Positions 54,514 through 63,805 of a stretch of DNA of 64,000 nucleotides are shown here, piece by piece. Within the stretch, counting starts at the first letter, position 1. Every line of letters begins with the position of its first letter. Position numbers and translations under genes: made by a program. This DNA comes from Yinghuangia sp045039925 (GTDB taxonomy: Bacteria; Actinomycetota; Actinomycetes; Streptomycetales; Streptomycetaceae): the NCBI GenBank assembly GCA_045039925.1, contig CP108400.1, positions 7,378,001 through 7,442,000 of the forward strand, written 5' to 3'. Under the pieces are notes generated by a model. The model saw nothing but the letters and a program-made list of their open reading frames with translations, did no database searches and was not told the origin of the DNA.

Positions 54514-57080
54514 GCCCCGTCGCCATCCCCGACCTGTGCCTCGTCGTCCTCGTCGGGACGACCGGTTCGGGCAAGTCCACGTTCGCCCGTGCGCACTTCC
54601 GGCACACCCAGGTGCTGTCCTCGGACTTCTTCCGCGGCATGGTCGCCGACGACGAGAACGACCAGGCCGCCTCGAAGGACGCCTTCGAGCTCCTGCACCA
54701 CGTCGCGGGCAAGCGGCTTGCCGCCGGGCGCCTGACGGTGGTCGACGCGACCAACGTGCAGCAGGGCGCACGCGCCCAACTCGTGCAACTCGCCCGCGAG
54801 CACGACGTGCTGCCGGTGGCGATCGTCCTGGACGTGCCCGAGCAGATCTGCTTCGAGCGCAACGCCGAGCGTCCCGACCGGGCGCACCTCGCGCGCAACG
54901 TCATCACCCGCCAGCGCAAGGACATGACCCGGTCGCTGCGCCACCTCCAGCGCGAGGGGTTCCGCAAGGTGCACCACCTGCGCGGTGTCGAGGAGATCGA
55001 CGGCGCGGTCGTCACGTACGAGAAGCGCTACAACGATCTGACCCACCTGGCCGGGCCGTTCGACGTCGTCGGCGACGTCCACGGCTGCCGCGCGGAGTTG
55101 GAGTCGCTGCTCGACCGGCTCGGGTACGGGATCGTCCGCGACGACGCGGGCCGGCCGGTCGACGCGGCGCACCCGGACGGCCGGACCGCCGTGTTCGTCG
55201 GCGACCTCGTGGACCGCGGGCCGGACACCCCCGGCGTGCTGCGCCTCGTCATGGGCATGGTGCGCGCGGGCCATGGCATCTGCGTGCCCGGGAACCACGA
55301 GAACAAGCTGATGCGCGCGCTCAAGGGCCGCAAGGTGAGCGTCACGCACGGGCTCAAGGAGTCGCTGGAGCAGCTGGAGCGCGAGTCCGACGCGTTCCGG
55401 TCCGAGGTGGCGGAGTTCTGCGACGGGCTGGTCAGCCACTACCTGCTCGACGAGGGGCGTCTCGTCGTCGCGCACGCGGGTCTGCCGGAGAAGTACCACG
55501 GCCGCACCTCCGGCCGGGTGCGCAGCTTCGCGCTGTACGGCGACACGACGGGCGAGACGGACGAGTACGGCCTCCCGGTCCGCTACCCGTGGGCCGAGGA
55601 GTACCGCGGCCGCGCGACGGTGGTCTACGGCCACACGCCGATGCCGCGCGCCGAGTGGGTCAACAACACGATCTGCCTCGACACCGGGTGTGTGTTCGGC
55701 GGCGAACTGACCGCGCTGCGCTACCCGGAGCGCGAGTTGGTCGCCGTACCTGCCGAGTGCGTCTGGTACGAGCCGGTGCGCCCGCTCAAGTCCGAGGCCC
55801 CCGGCGGCCGGGACGGCCGTCCGCTCGACCTCGCGGACGTGCTGGTGCCGGACGACCCGATGGGCCGGCGGATCGTGGAGACGGAGACCGCCGGGCGCGT
55901 CATGGTCCGCGGCGAGAACGCCGCGGCGGCCCTGGAGGTGATGAGCCGCTTCGCGATCGACCCGCGGTGGCTGGTCTACCTGCCGCCGACGATGGCGCCC
56001 TGTGCGACGTCGGACGTGCCGGGGCTGCTGGAGCACCCCGAGAAGGCGTTCGCGCAGTACCGCGCGGACGGGGTGGCCCAGGTCGTGTGCGAGGAGAAGC
56101 ACATGGGCTCGCGCGCGGTCGCGCTGGTGTGCCGGGACGCGGACGCGGCCAAGGACGCCTTCGGGGTGAGCGAGGGCACGGGTGCGCTGTGGACGCGGAC
56201 CGGTCGTTCCTTCCTCGCCACGCCGGAGCTGACCGAGGCCTTCCTCGCCAGGGTCCGTGCCGCGGTCGACGCGGCGGGCCTGTGGGAGGAGCTGGACACC
56301 GACTGGCTGCTGCTGGACGCGGAGTTGATGCCGTGGTCGGCGAAGGCCGTCGAGCTGCTGCGGCGGCAGTACGCGGCCGTGGGTGCCGCGGCGACCGCCG
56401 CGCTCCCCGAGGCCGCCCGGGCGCTGGCGCGCGCGGCGGAGCGGGGTGTGGACGTGGCCGACCTGGCCGTCGAGACAGGGCGGCGCGAGGGGAACGCAAG
56501 GGCGTTCACCGAGGCGTACGGCCGCTATTGCTGGCCCGTCGACGGTCTCGACGGCCTGCGCTTCGCGCCGTTCCAGGTGCTGGCCGGGCGCGGCAGGGAG
56601 TTCACCGGCCAAGGCCACGACTGGCACCTGGCGACGGCCGACCGGCTGGTGGCCGCCGACGCGTCCGGGTTGCTGGCGCCCACCGCACGACTGGTCGTCG
56701 ACGTGGGCGACGACGAGCAGGTGGCGGCGGGCGTGGCGTGGTGGGAGGAGCTCACCGCGTCGGGCGGCGAGGGCATGGTCGTGAAGCCGCTGGCCGGGGA
56801 GGGCGTGCGGGGCGCCGGTTCGCGCGTGCAGCCGGGGGTGAAGGTCCGCGGCGCGGAGTACCTGCGCATCATCTACGGACCGGACTACCGCGAGCCGCGC
56901 CACCTGGACAGGCTGCGCAGCCGGCACCTCGGACACAAGCGTTCGCTTGCGCTGCGCGAGCACGCGCTGGGGCTCGAATCCCTCGGACGGCTGAGCCGCG
57001 GCGAGCCTTTGTGGCGCGTGCACGAGCCGGTGTTCGCGGTCCTCGCGCTGGAGTCGGAGGCGGTCGACCCGCGCCTGTGA
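54510..57080 (+). CDS. pnkp: Polynucleotide kinase-phosphatase-ligase Pnkp
   Basis: 856 aa with three domains: a P-loop kinase (GTTGSGKST, residues 16-24), a metallo-phosphatase (GDVHGC at 188-193, VGDLVDRGP, GNHENK), and a C-terminal ligase/adenylyltransferase with nucleophile Lys530 in EEKHMGSRA. It heals 5'-OH and 2',3'-cyclic phosphate ends; full sealing needs Hen1. The two proteins form a heterotetramer in characterised bacteria. The ATG overlaps the hen1 stop (ATGA). All key motifs are intact, so the operon should be functional. Confidence 0.95.
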   Translation: MSPVAIPDLCLVVLVGTTGSGKSTFARAHFRHTQVLSSDFFRGMVADDENDQAASKDAFELLHHVAGKRLAAGRLTVVDATNVQQGARAQLVQLAREHDVLPVAIVLDVPEQICFERNAERPDRAHLARNVITRQRKDMTRSLRHLQREGFRKVHHLRGVEEIDGAVVTYEKRYNDLTHLAGPFDVVGDVHGCRAELESLLDRLGYGIVRDDAGRPVDAAHPDGRTAVFVGDLVDRGPDTPGVLRLVMGMVRAGHGICVPGNHENKLMRALKGRKVSVTHGLKESLEQLERESDAFRSEVAEFCDGLVSHYLLDEGRLVVAHAGLPEKYHGRTSGRVRSFALYGDTTGETDEYGLPVRYPWAEEYRGRATVVYGHTPMPRAEWVNNTICLDTGCVFGGELTALRYPERELVAVPAECVWYEPVRPLKSEAPGGRDGRPLDLADVLVPDDPMGRRIVETETAGRVMVRGENAAAALEVMSRFAIDPRWLVYLPPTMAPCATSDVPGLLEHPEKAFAQYRADGVAQVVCEEKHMGSRAVALVCRDADAAKDAFGVSEGTGALWTRTGRSFLATPELTEAFLARVRAAVDAAGLWEELDTDWLLLDAELMPWSAKAVELLRRQYAAVGAAATAALPEAARALARAAERGVDVADLAVETGRREGNARAFTEAYGRYCWPVDGLDGLRFAPFQVLAGRGREFTGQGHDWHLATADRLVAADASGLLAPTARLVVDVGDDEQVAAGVAWWEELTASGGEGMVVKPLAGEGVRGAGSRVQPGVKVRGAEYLRIIYGPDYREPRHLDRLRSRHLGHKRSLALREHALGLESLGRLSRGEPLWRVHEPVFAVLALESEAVDPRL

Positions 57081-57119
57081 CCGGGGGCCGCGCGCGGCCC
57101 GCCCGTACCACCGCCTTCT

Positions 57120-57186
57120 GTCAGGGCATGCCAAGGGCCCCGGCCCGCACGACGTGTGCGGGCCGGGGCCCTTGGCATGCCCTGAC
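57120..57186. terminator. Exceptionally long perfect hairpin after pnkp
   Basis: A 31-bp perfect stem (57120-57150 with 57156-57186) and a 5-nt GACGT loop, starting 40 bp after the pnkp stop. No T-run follows. The stem is much longer than ordinary terminators in this window. Confidence 0.8.
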
Positions 57187-57465
57187 GACCCGCCACCCGG
57201 GTGGCGTAGAAACGGCGCACTTGGAGGAGTGACGGACCACCAGATAGGGGTAACAGGTGTGCTGTTGTCACCATCTATCCATATTTGGGGCCAACGTCCT
57301 GCGGGTGCCGGGTCAAGGGTCTTGGTGATTCGTGACTTCCGCGTCGGAGCGGTGCCCGCACGGAGGAGCAGGCTCGCAGGTGACGGGTGAGCCGTTAATG
57401 TTGCATAACCCAATAAAAGGGACTTAAGGGTCTCTTGATAAACGGGCGGCCTGAGGAGGAACGCG
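57187..57465 (+). promoter_or_regulatory. Promoter region of the arginine deiminase operon
   Basis: A 279-bp leader. It includes an AT-rich island (about 57391-57446) unlike the rest of the genome, a GGGGCCAACGTCC element (57287-57299) and a GGGACTT...GGTCTC element (57419-57434), both resembling DosR/OsdR-type hypoxia boxes (GGGAC-N4-GTCCC). GAGGAGGAA is the ribosome-binding site of the first gene. No ORF is supported here. Confidence 0.45.
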
Positions 57466-58911
57466 ATGAGCCAGGCACCGGCTCCGTCAAGCGCGCCGAA
57501 ACCCGCGACCGCACCGGAAGGTGCCGGGCCGGATCCCACCGGGACACTCGGGCTGGCCCAGGCCACCGCCCTCGTCATCGGCGGCGTGATCGGCACCGGG
57601 ATCTTCCTGCTCCCGGCCACCCTGGCGCAGTACGGCACGGTCTCCATCCTCGCCTTCGGGCTGGTGTCCGTCGGCGCGATCCTCATCGCGATGATCTTCG
57701 GCAAGCTGGGCGCCCGCATCCCGGCGTCCGGCGGGCCGTACGCGTACGCCCGCGACGCCTTCGGCGAGTTCGCCGGCTTCCTCACCGCGTGGTCCTTCTG
57801 GCTCACCGCGTGGATCGGCAACGCCGGCATCGCCGTCGCGTGGGTGGGCTACGTCAACTACTTCCTGCACTGGGACAGCACCGCAGGCAAGATCCTCATC
57901 GCGCTCGTCGGCCTCGCGGTCCCCGCGCTGATCAACCTGTCCGGCGTCAAGAACATGGGCGCCTTCCAGTTGCTCACCACCGTCCTCAAGTTCGTCCCCC
58001 TCCTCTTCGTGGCCATCGTCGGCCTCTTCTTCATCAAGGGCGCCAACTTCGGCCCCTTCAACGCGAGCGGCGGCGACCTCCTGGACGCGCTGCAGACGTC
58101 GGCCGCCCTCGTGGTCTTCGCCTACTCCGGCATCGAGGCCGTCGCGATCGCCGCCGAGAAGATCCGCGACCCCGAGCGCAACGTGGCCCGCGCCTCCGTG
58201 TACGGCTGCCTCGCGTGCGCGGCCGTTTACATGCTCTCCACGATCGCCATCATGGGAACCGTGCCGCACGCCGAACTGGTCGGCTCCACCGCGCCGTTCT
58301 CCGACGCGCTCAACAACATGTTCGGCGGCAGCATCTGGGGCGACGTGATGGCCACCATGGCGATCATCTCCGGCATCGGCGCGCTCAACGGCTGGACCAT
58401 GCTGGTGGCCGAGATGCCGTTCGCGGCGGCGCGCGACGGCATGTTCCCCAAGGCCTTCACCCGGATGCGCAACGGGGTGCCGTACGTCGGCATCCTCATC
58501 GGCACCACGCTCACCATCATCGTGATGGCGATGAACTACCTGTGGTCCGAGGACGCGTTCGAGGACATCCTGCTGCTGGCCACCGTGACGACCGTCATCC
58601 CGTACCTGTTCTCCGCCGCGGCCCAGCTCTTCTGGCTGGTCACCCGCGAGCGGGCGGTCAGCCGGGGCAAGCTGGCCAGGGACCTCACCGTGGCGATCGT
58701 CGGCCTGGCGTTCACCATCTGGATGGTCTACGGCTCCGGCGCCGACGCCGTCCTGAAGAGTCTGATCATGCTCCTGGTCGGCATCCCGGTCTACATCTGG
58801 GTCAAGGCGTCGCGCGGCGAGTACGGGCCCAACGAGGTCATGCACGACGCGTCCGGCAACGCGGTCGGCACGTTCCCCACCGACGGCCCCGAGCGCGGGT
58901 CCACCAAGTGA
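57466..58911 (+). CDS. APC-family amino-acid permease, probable arginine/ornithine exchanger
   Basis: 481 aa, twelve membrane helices. The substrate-binding helix 1 has GGVIGTGIFLLPATLAQYG, like AdiC/ArcD-type antiporters, and helix 6 has VFAYSGIEAVAIAAEKIRDPERN. The N-terminus (about 1-25) is Pro/Ala-rich. As first gene of the arcABC operon it most likely exchanges external arginine for ornithine, which makes the pathway ATP-yielding without energy cost for uptake. It follows GAGGAGGAA. The gap to arcA is 70 bp. Confidence 0.87.
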   Translation: MSQAPAPSSAPKPATAPEGAGPDPTGTLGLAQATALVIGGVIGTGIFLLPATLAQYGTVSILAFGLVSVGAILIAMIFGKLGARIPASGGPYAYARDAFGEFAGFLTAWSFWLTAWIGNAGIAVAWVGYVNYFLHWDSTAGKILIALVGLAVPALINLSGVKNMGAFQLLTTVLKFVPLLFVAIVGLFFIKGANFGPFNASGGDLLDALQTSAALVVFAYSGIEAVAIAAEKIRDPERNVARASVYGCLACAAVYMLSTIAIMGTVPHAELVGSTAPFSDALNNMFGGSIWGDVMATMAIISGIGALNGWTMLVAEMPFAAARDGMFPKAFTRMRNGVPYVGILIGTTLTIIVMAMNYLWSEDAFEDILLLATVTTVIPYLFSAAAQLFWLVTRERAVSRGKLARDLTVAIVGLAFTIWMVYGSGADAVLKSLIMLLVGIPVYIWVKASRGEYGPNEVMHDASGNAVGTFPTDGPERGSTK

Positions 58912-58981
58912 CACCCGCCGCGCCACCAGCGCGGCGGCCCCGGAAAAACGCGGGAAACCCCCGCACTGCCAAGGAGGTTCC

Positions 58982-60211
58982 ATGGGTTTCAATGTCCAGT
59001 CGGAGACCGGGCGGCTCAAGCAGGTCATCCTGCACCGACCGGACCTGGAGCTCAAGCGGCTGACCCCGACCAACAAGGACGAACTGCTCTTCGACGACGT
59101 CCTGTGGGTCAAGCGGGCCCGCGAGGAGCACGACGCGTTCGCCGACGCGCTGCGGGACCGGGGCATCACCGTCCACCTGTTCGCGGACCTCCTCAAGGAG
59201 ACCCTGGGCGGCGAGCCGGCCGCCAAGAAGCTGATCCTCGACCGGGTGTTCGACGAGCGCGCGTACGGCCTGCTCGCGGTCGACGAACTCCGCGGCCTGT
59301 TCGAGAACTTCGACACGGACACCCTGGTCACCCACCTCATCGGCGGCATCACCAAGCGCGAGGTGCTGGACCACATCGAGGAGCCGCTCAGCGTCGCGTT
59401 CCACACCATGGACCTCGACGACTTCGTCGTCACGCCGGTGACGAACCACCTGTTCACGCGCGACACCTCGGCGTGGGTGTACGACGGCGTCACGATCAAC
59501 GCGATGCAGATGCCCGCGCGCCGCCGCGAGACGGTGCACTTCGAGGCGATCTACAACTACCACCCGATGTTCGCCAAGGGCGACTTCAACGTGTGGAACC
59601 CGGGCCAGTCCGCCTACCCCGCCACCATGGAGGGCGGCGACGTCCTGGTCATCGGCAACGGCGCGGTCCTGGTCGGCATGAGCGAGCGCACCACGCCGAT
59701 GGGCGTCGAGGCGCTGGCCCGCTCGCTCTTCGCCAAGGGTTCGGCGAAGAAGGTCGTGGCGCTGCGCATGCCGAAGGCACGCGCGTTCATGCACCTCGAC
59801 ACGGTCATGACGATGCTGAACGGCGAGACGTTCACGAAGTACGCCGGCATGGGCATGCTCCCCTCGTACACCATCGAGCCGGGGGACGGCGACGACGAGC
59901 TCAAAGTGAGCGACCACCCCGCCGAGGACATGAACAACGCCATCGCCCGCGCGCTCGGCCTGGACAGCATCAACGTGCTGACCGCCACCCAGGACGTGCG
60001 CTCGGCGGAGCGCGAGCAGTGGGACGACGGCTGCAACGTGCTCGCGGTCGAACCCGGCGTGGTCTTCGCCTACGAGCGCAACGTCACCACCAACACGTTC
60101 CTGCGCAAGAACGGCATCGAGGTCGTCACCATCCGCGGCAGCGAACTGGGCCGGGGACGCGGCGGACCGCGCTGCATGAGCTGCCCCGTGGAGCGCGACC
60201 CGGTCGCCTGA
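58982..60211 (+). CDS. arcA: Arginine deiminase
   Basis: 409 aa. Active-site motifs: MEGGDVLVIG, FTRDTSAWV, the conserved DENL-type region, and the catalytic Cys (about 398) in RGGPRCMSCP. It hydrolyses arginine to citrulline and ammonia. The length is standard. AAGGAGG precedes the ATG. The second step is encoded immediately downstream. Confidence 0.96.
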   Translation: MGFNVQSETGRLKQVILHRPDLELKRLTPTNKDELLFDDVLWVKRAREEHDAFADALRDRGITVHLFADLLKETLGGEPAAKKLILDRVFDERAYGLLAVDELRGLFENFDTDTLVTHLIGGITKREVLDHIEEPLSVAFHTMDLDDFVVTPVTNHLFTRDTSAWVYDGVTINAMQMPARRRETVHFEAIYNYHPMFAKGDFNVWNPGQSAYPATMEGGDVLVIGNGAVLVGMSERTTPMGVEALARSLFAKGSAKKVVALRMPKARAFMHLDTVMTMLNGETFTKYAGMGMLPSYTIEPGDGDDELKVSDHPAEDMNNAIARALGLDSINVLTATQDVRSAEREQWDDGCNVLAVEPGVVFAYERNVTTNTFLRKNGIEVVTIRGSELGRGRGGPRCMSCPVERDPVA

Positions 60212-60253
60212 CCCCCCGAACCGCCCGACCGCACGAAGAGAAACACTGGAGAC

Positions 60254-61255
60254 ATGGCTTTCAACCTGCGTCACCGCAACTTTCTCAAGGAACTGGACTT
60301 CACTCCGCAGGAGTTCAAGTTCCTGATCGACCTCGCCGCCGACCTCAAGGCCGCCAAGTACGCCGGCATCGAGCAGAAGCGCCTCAAGGGCAAGAACATC
60401 GCGCTGATCTTCGAGAAGACCTCCACCCGCACCCGCTGTGCGTTCGAGGTGGCCGCGCACGACCAGGGCGCCAACGTGACGTACCTCGACCCGACCGGTT
60501 CGCAGATCGGCCACAAGGAGTCGATGAAGGACACCGCGCGCGTTCTGGGCCGCATGTACGACGGCATCGAATACCGCGGCTCCAAGCAGGAGTACGTCGA
60601 GGAACTCGGCAAGTACGCGGGCGTCCCCGTCTGGAACGGCCTCACCGACGAGTGGCACCCCACCCAGATGCTCGCCGACATGCTCACCATGAAGGAGCAC
60701 TCGGACAAACCGCTGCACCACGTCTCGTTCGCGTACCTCGGCGACGCCCGCAACAACATGGGCAACTCGCTCATGGTCACCGCGGCGATGCTGGGCATGG
60801 ACGTGCGCATGGTCGCCCCGAAGTCCCTCTGGAACGACGACGCGATCATCGCCAAGGCCAAGGAGATCGCGGTCAAGACCGGTGCGACGATCACGCACAC
60901 CGAGGACGTCAAGGCGGGCGTCAAGGGCGTCGACTACCTGTACACCGACGTGTGGGTGTCCATGGGCGAGCCCAAGGAGGTCTGGGACGAGCGCATCGCG
61001 ATGCTCAAGCCGTACCAGATCAACATGGACGTCGTGAAGGCGACCGAGAACCCCAAGGTCAAGTTCATGCACTGCCTCCCGGCGTTCCACGACCGGCACA
61101 CCAAGGTCGGCCAGGACATCTACGAGAAGACCGGCATGGAAGCCCTCGAGGTCACCGACGAGGTGTTCGAGGCCGACTTCTCGATCGTGTTCGACGAGGC
61201 CGAGAACCGGCTGCACACCATCAAGGCGATCATGGTCGCGACGCTCGGCGACTGA
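60254..61255 (+). CDS. arcB: Ornithine carbamoyltransferase (catabolic)
   Basis: 333 aa. Carbamoyl-phosphate loop STRTRC (about 56-61), ornithine/HPTQ region EWHPTQMLADM, and HCLPAFHD. It phosphorolyses citrulline to ornithine and carbamoyl phosphate. The gene order (arcA-arcB-arcC) and length match the catabolic enzyme; the anabolic ArgF is shorter and usually in the arg cluster. 42 bp separates it from arcA. Confidence 0.94.
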   Translation: MAFNLRHRNFLKELDFTPQEFKFLIDLAADLKAAKYAGIEQKRLKGKNIALIFEKTSTRTRCAFEVAAHDQGANVTYLDPTGSQIGHKESMKDTARVLGRMYDGIEYRGSKQEYVEELGKYAGVPVWNGLTDEWHPTQMLADMLTMKEHSDKPLHHVSFAYLGDARNNMGNSLMVTAAMLGMDVRMVAPKSLWNDDAIIAKAKEIAVKTGATITHTEDVKAGVKGVDYLYTDVWVSMGEPKEVWDERIAMLKPYQINMDVVKATENPKVKFMHCLPAFHDRHTKVGQDIYEKTGMEALEVTDEVFEADFSIVFDEAENRLHTIKAIMVATLGD

Positions 61256-61266
61256 CGCCCCGACAC

Positions 61267-61306
61267 CGCGTACGCCCGGGGTCCGTCCGGGTCCCGGGCG
61301 TACGCG
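61267..61306 (+). other. Intra-operon hairpin between arcB and arcC
   Basis: CGCGTACGCCCGGG and CCCGGGCGTACGCG, a 14-bp perfect stem with a 12-nt loop, 11 bp after the arcB stop and 35 bp before arcC. It may trim read-through or protect the arcAB mRNA. Confidence 0.6.
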
Positions 61307-61341
61307 TTCCACCCGTTGTCCCCGGAAGGGAAGCGAACATC

Positions 61342-62277
61342 ATGCGCGTTGTCGTCGCCCTCGGCGGAAATGCGATGCTCCAGCGCGGGGACAAGCCCGA
61401 CGCGGACATCCAGCTCGCCAACATCCGCAAGGCGGTCAAGTCGCTGGCCCCGCTCGCCGAGGAGCACGAGCTCGTCGTGACGCACGGCAACGGTCCGCAG
61501 GTCGGCATCCTGGCCCTGCAGTCCGCCGCCGACAAGTCGCTGACCATCCCGTACCCGTTCGACGTCCTCGGTGCCGAGACGCAGGGCATGATCGGCTACT
61601 GGCTGCTCCAGTCCCTGCAGAACGCCCTGCCGGGCCGCCAGGTCTGCGCGCTCATCAACCAGACCCTCGTCTCCGCCGCGGACCCCGCGTTCGAGAACCC
61701 GACCAAGTTCGTCGGCCCCGTCTACGACGAGGCCGAGGCCAAGTCGCTGGCCTCGGAGCGCGGATGGACCGTCAAGCAGGACGGGCAGTACTGGCGCCGC
61801 GTCGTCCCGTCGCCCCGGCCGCGCCGCGTGGTCGAGACGCGCCTGATCCGCCAACTGCTCAACTCCGGCGCCATCGCGGTGTGCGCGGGCGGCGGCGGCG
61901 TACCGGTCATGCGCAACGAACTCGGGCAGCTGGTCGGCGTCGAGGCCGTCGTCGACAAGGACCTCACCGCGTCCCTGCTCGCCGAGGCGCTGGACGCCGA
62001 CGCGCTCCTGTTGCTCACCGACGTACCCCGCGTCATGCGCGGCTTCGGTACGCCGCAGGCCGAGGAGATCCCCAACGCCACCCCGGCGATCCTGCGCGGC
62101 GAGGACTTCCCGGCCGGCTCGATGGGCCCCAAGGTCGACGCCGTCTGCCACTTCGTCGAGATGACCGGCGACATGGCCGCGATCGGATCGCTGGAACAGG
62201 CCGGTGACATCCTGGCGGGCAAGGCCGGCACCATCGTCACCCCGAGCGGCCAGTACCCCGAACGCAGCGTGCTCTGA
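61342..62277 (+). CDS. arcC: Carbamate kinase
   Basis: 311 aa. The N-terminal nucleotide motif VVALGGNAMLQRG, THGNGPQVG, and AGGGGVPV with DKDLTASLLA are all present. It transfers phosphate from carbamoyl phosphate to ADP, giving one ATP per arginine plus CO2 and NH3. GGAAGGGAAG precedes the ATG at 61342. It ends the operon. Confidence 0.96.
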   Translation: MRVVVALGGNAMLQRGDKPDADIQLANIRKAVKSLAPLAEEHELVVTHGNGPQVGILALQSAADKSLTIPYPFDVLGAETQGMIGYWLLQSLQNALPGRQVCALINQTLVSAADPAFENPTKFVGPVYDEAEAKSLASERGWTVKQDGQYWRRVVPSPRPRRVVETRLIRQLLNSGAIAVCAGGGGVPVMRNELGQLVGVEAVVDKDLTASLLAEALDADALLLLTDVPRVMRGFGTPQAEEIPNATPAILRGEDFPAGSMGPKVDAVCHFVEMTGDMAAIGSLEQAGDILAGKAGTIVTPSGQYPERSVL

Positions 62278-62303
62278 CCCGGCGGGACCGGTAGGTCGCC
62301 GGC

Positions 62304-62335
62304 GGGACCGTGGGACCGCGGGACCGTGGGACCGC
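62304..62335. repeat. 16-bp tandem repeat downstream of arcC
   Basis: GGGACCGTGGGACCGC twice head to tail, itself made of two GGGACCG units. It looks like simple sequence expansion. No function is apparent. Confidence 0.6.
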
Positions 62336-62429
62336 GGAACCTGCGGACCGGCGCAACCGCGTGCGGAGGCAGGCAACGTCGCGCGCGGCGGCCTTGCCGT
62401 GCTGCCGCTGCCGTCGATTCGCTGGAGAC

Positions 62430-62624
62430 ATGGCGAACCGGGACGGCGTATCGCCGGAGGTACACGAAGCCATCACCGAGGCGGCGAGGGGTCTCATGGC
62501 GGCCAACCAGGCCCAGAGCCGCGGGGACTTCGAGACGGAGATGGACCATCGCGTCGAGGTGGCGCACATCCAGGCGGAGCTCAACGCGCCGGAAGTGAGC
62601 CTCGTCCGGGAACCTGAGGTCTAG
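62430..62624 (+). CDS. 64-aa hypothetical protein
   Basis: It starts MANRDGVSPEVHEAITEAAR and is mostly helical, acidic and soluble, ending VSLVREPEV. GGAGAC precedes the ATG directly. Coding bias is normal. No family is recognised; nothing in it suggests a role in arginine metabolism despite being 152 bp downstream of arcC. Confidence 0.55.
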   Translation: MANRDGVSPEVHEAITEAARGLMAANQAQSRGDFETEMDHRVEVAHIQAELNAPEVSLVREPEV

Positions 62625-62755
62625 GTCGTGTCCGAAGGACACGGCTGAGCGCCGCCGCCTCCGGCCGGTGATCTACGTCGCATGACGCGCGCCGACGCGA
62701 GGTCCCTCGCACGCGCGACTGCCGAAAAGGCTGTTGTGGTGTCACCATCACCCGT

Positions 62756-63805
62756 ATGGCCGCTTCAGTGATGCCTGCCGCCGACACTCTCACCCGGACA
62801 CTACTGGCCGCCCGCGAGGCCGATTGGGGCACGTGGACGCGCGACGACTTGGAGCGCGTCGTCGCCACGCTGTCATGGCGAACGGCGGCGCACGACCCCT
62901 CCGAACTGGATCCCGGCGTGCCCGGACTGCTCTGCCGCTGGGAGCCCGCCGACGACGCGGATCCGTGCCCGGCACTGCACTTCGAGGTGCCCATCCCCGT
63001 CCCCACACCAGGTCCCGACCTGCCGGCCCCGTCCGGACCGGGGCGCAACCTCGGCTTCGGCGCCGGGCTGTCCGGCGAGTCCTGGGGGCTGCCCGGCGCG
63101 GCGTTCCCCCGCGACCGGGAGCGTGAGCTGGACGCCGCGCACACCCGGCTCGTCGCCGCCGTCACCGCCGCGATGGGACCGGCGCCCTGGCGCGGCGGCC
63201 CCGGCGCGTGGCTGCGCTGGCGCAGCCGCACCATCACGCTGCGGCTGGCCCGGGACCACGCGCGCGGTGCGCTGACCATGGAGCTGTTCCCGACGATGGC
63301 GTGGGAGGCGCGCGAGCAGCGGCGGTTCGCGGGCGCGCCCGGGCTGAGCGTGCTGCCGTACGCCTGGTGTGTCAGCCGCCCCGACATGGCGCTCGCCGAA
63401 CTGTTCCTGCCGTTCGGCCCCGACCCACGCGACTGGGACGACTTCGCCGTCGCGCTGCCGGAACTGCTCGCGTCCGCCGTCACCGACCTGCCGCTGGTGG
63501 GGTGGATCGAGCCGATCCTGCTGGTCGTCGGGGACGTCGCGCGTCCGAGCCGCACCGTCGAACTGCGCATCGGCCAGGACCGCCTGGAGCTCGGCGGGAT
63601 ACCGGGTCTTTCGCGCCAGGTGTGGCTGCGCCCCGGAGCCGAGCACGGCCGCCGCGCGGGCGGCCTGCTGCTGGACGCCTTCGCCGAGTGGGGCATCACC
63701 GCGGCGGCCGGCATGCGGGTGCGCGCGTGGACCAGCGGCGGCTACGTCGACTTCCCGGGTCTCGGGGTACGCCCCGAGGGCACCCACCCCGACGACCTCA
63801 CCTGA
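62756..63805 (+). CDS. 349-aa hypothetical protein
   Basis: Not recognised. A soluble protein with two alpha/beta regions: an N-terminal part (about 1-130) with a Pro-rich loop, and a C-terminal part (about 150-340) containing ITLRLARDHARGALTMELFP, WEAREQRRF and DWDDFAVALPELLASAVTDL. There is no membrane helix, signal peptide, or catalytic motif. Codon use is standard, so it is a real gene. The start ATG at 62756 lacks a clear Shine-Dalgarno. Confidence 0.65.
   Translation: MAASVMPAADTLTRTLLAAREADWGTWTRDDLERVVATLSWRTAAHDPSELDPGVPGLLCRWEPADDADPCPALHFEVPIPVPTPGPDLPAPSGPGRNLGFGAGLSGESWGLPGAAFPRDRERELDAAHTRLVAAVTAAMGPAPWRGGPGAWLRWRSRTITLRLARDHARGALTMELFPTMAWEAREQRRFAGAPGLSVLPYAWCVSRPDMALAELFLPFGPDPRDWDDFAVALPELLASAVTDLPLVGWIEPILLVVGDVARPSRTVELRIGQDRLELGGIPGLSRQVWLRPGAEHGRRAGGLLLDAFAEWGITAAAGMRVRAWTSGGYVDFPGLGVRPEGTHPDDLT

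Noticed and set aside
62304..62335. GGGACCG repeats after arcC as a regulatory array
   Set aside because: Looks like simple slippage within a GC-rich spacer, with no symmetry and no promoter context.
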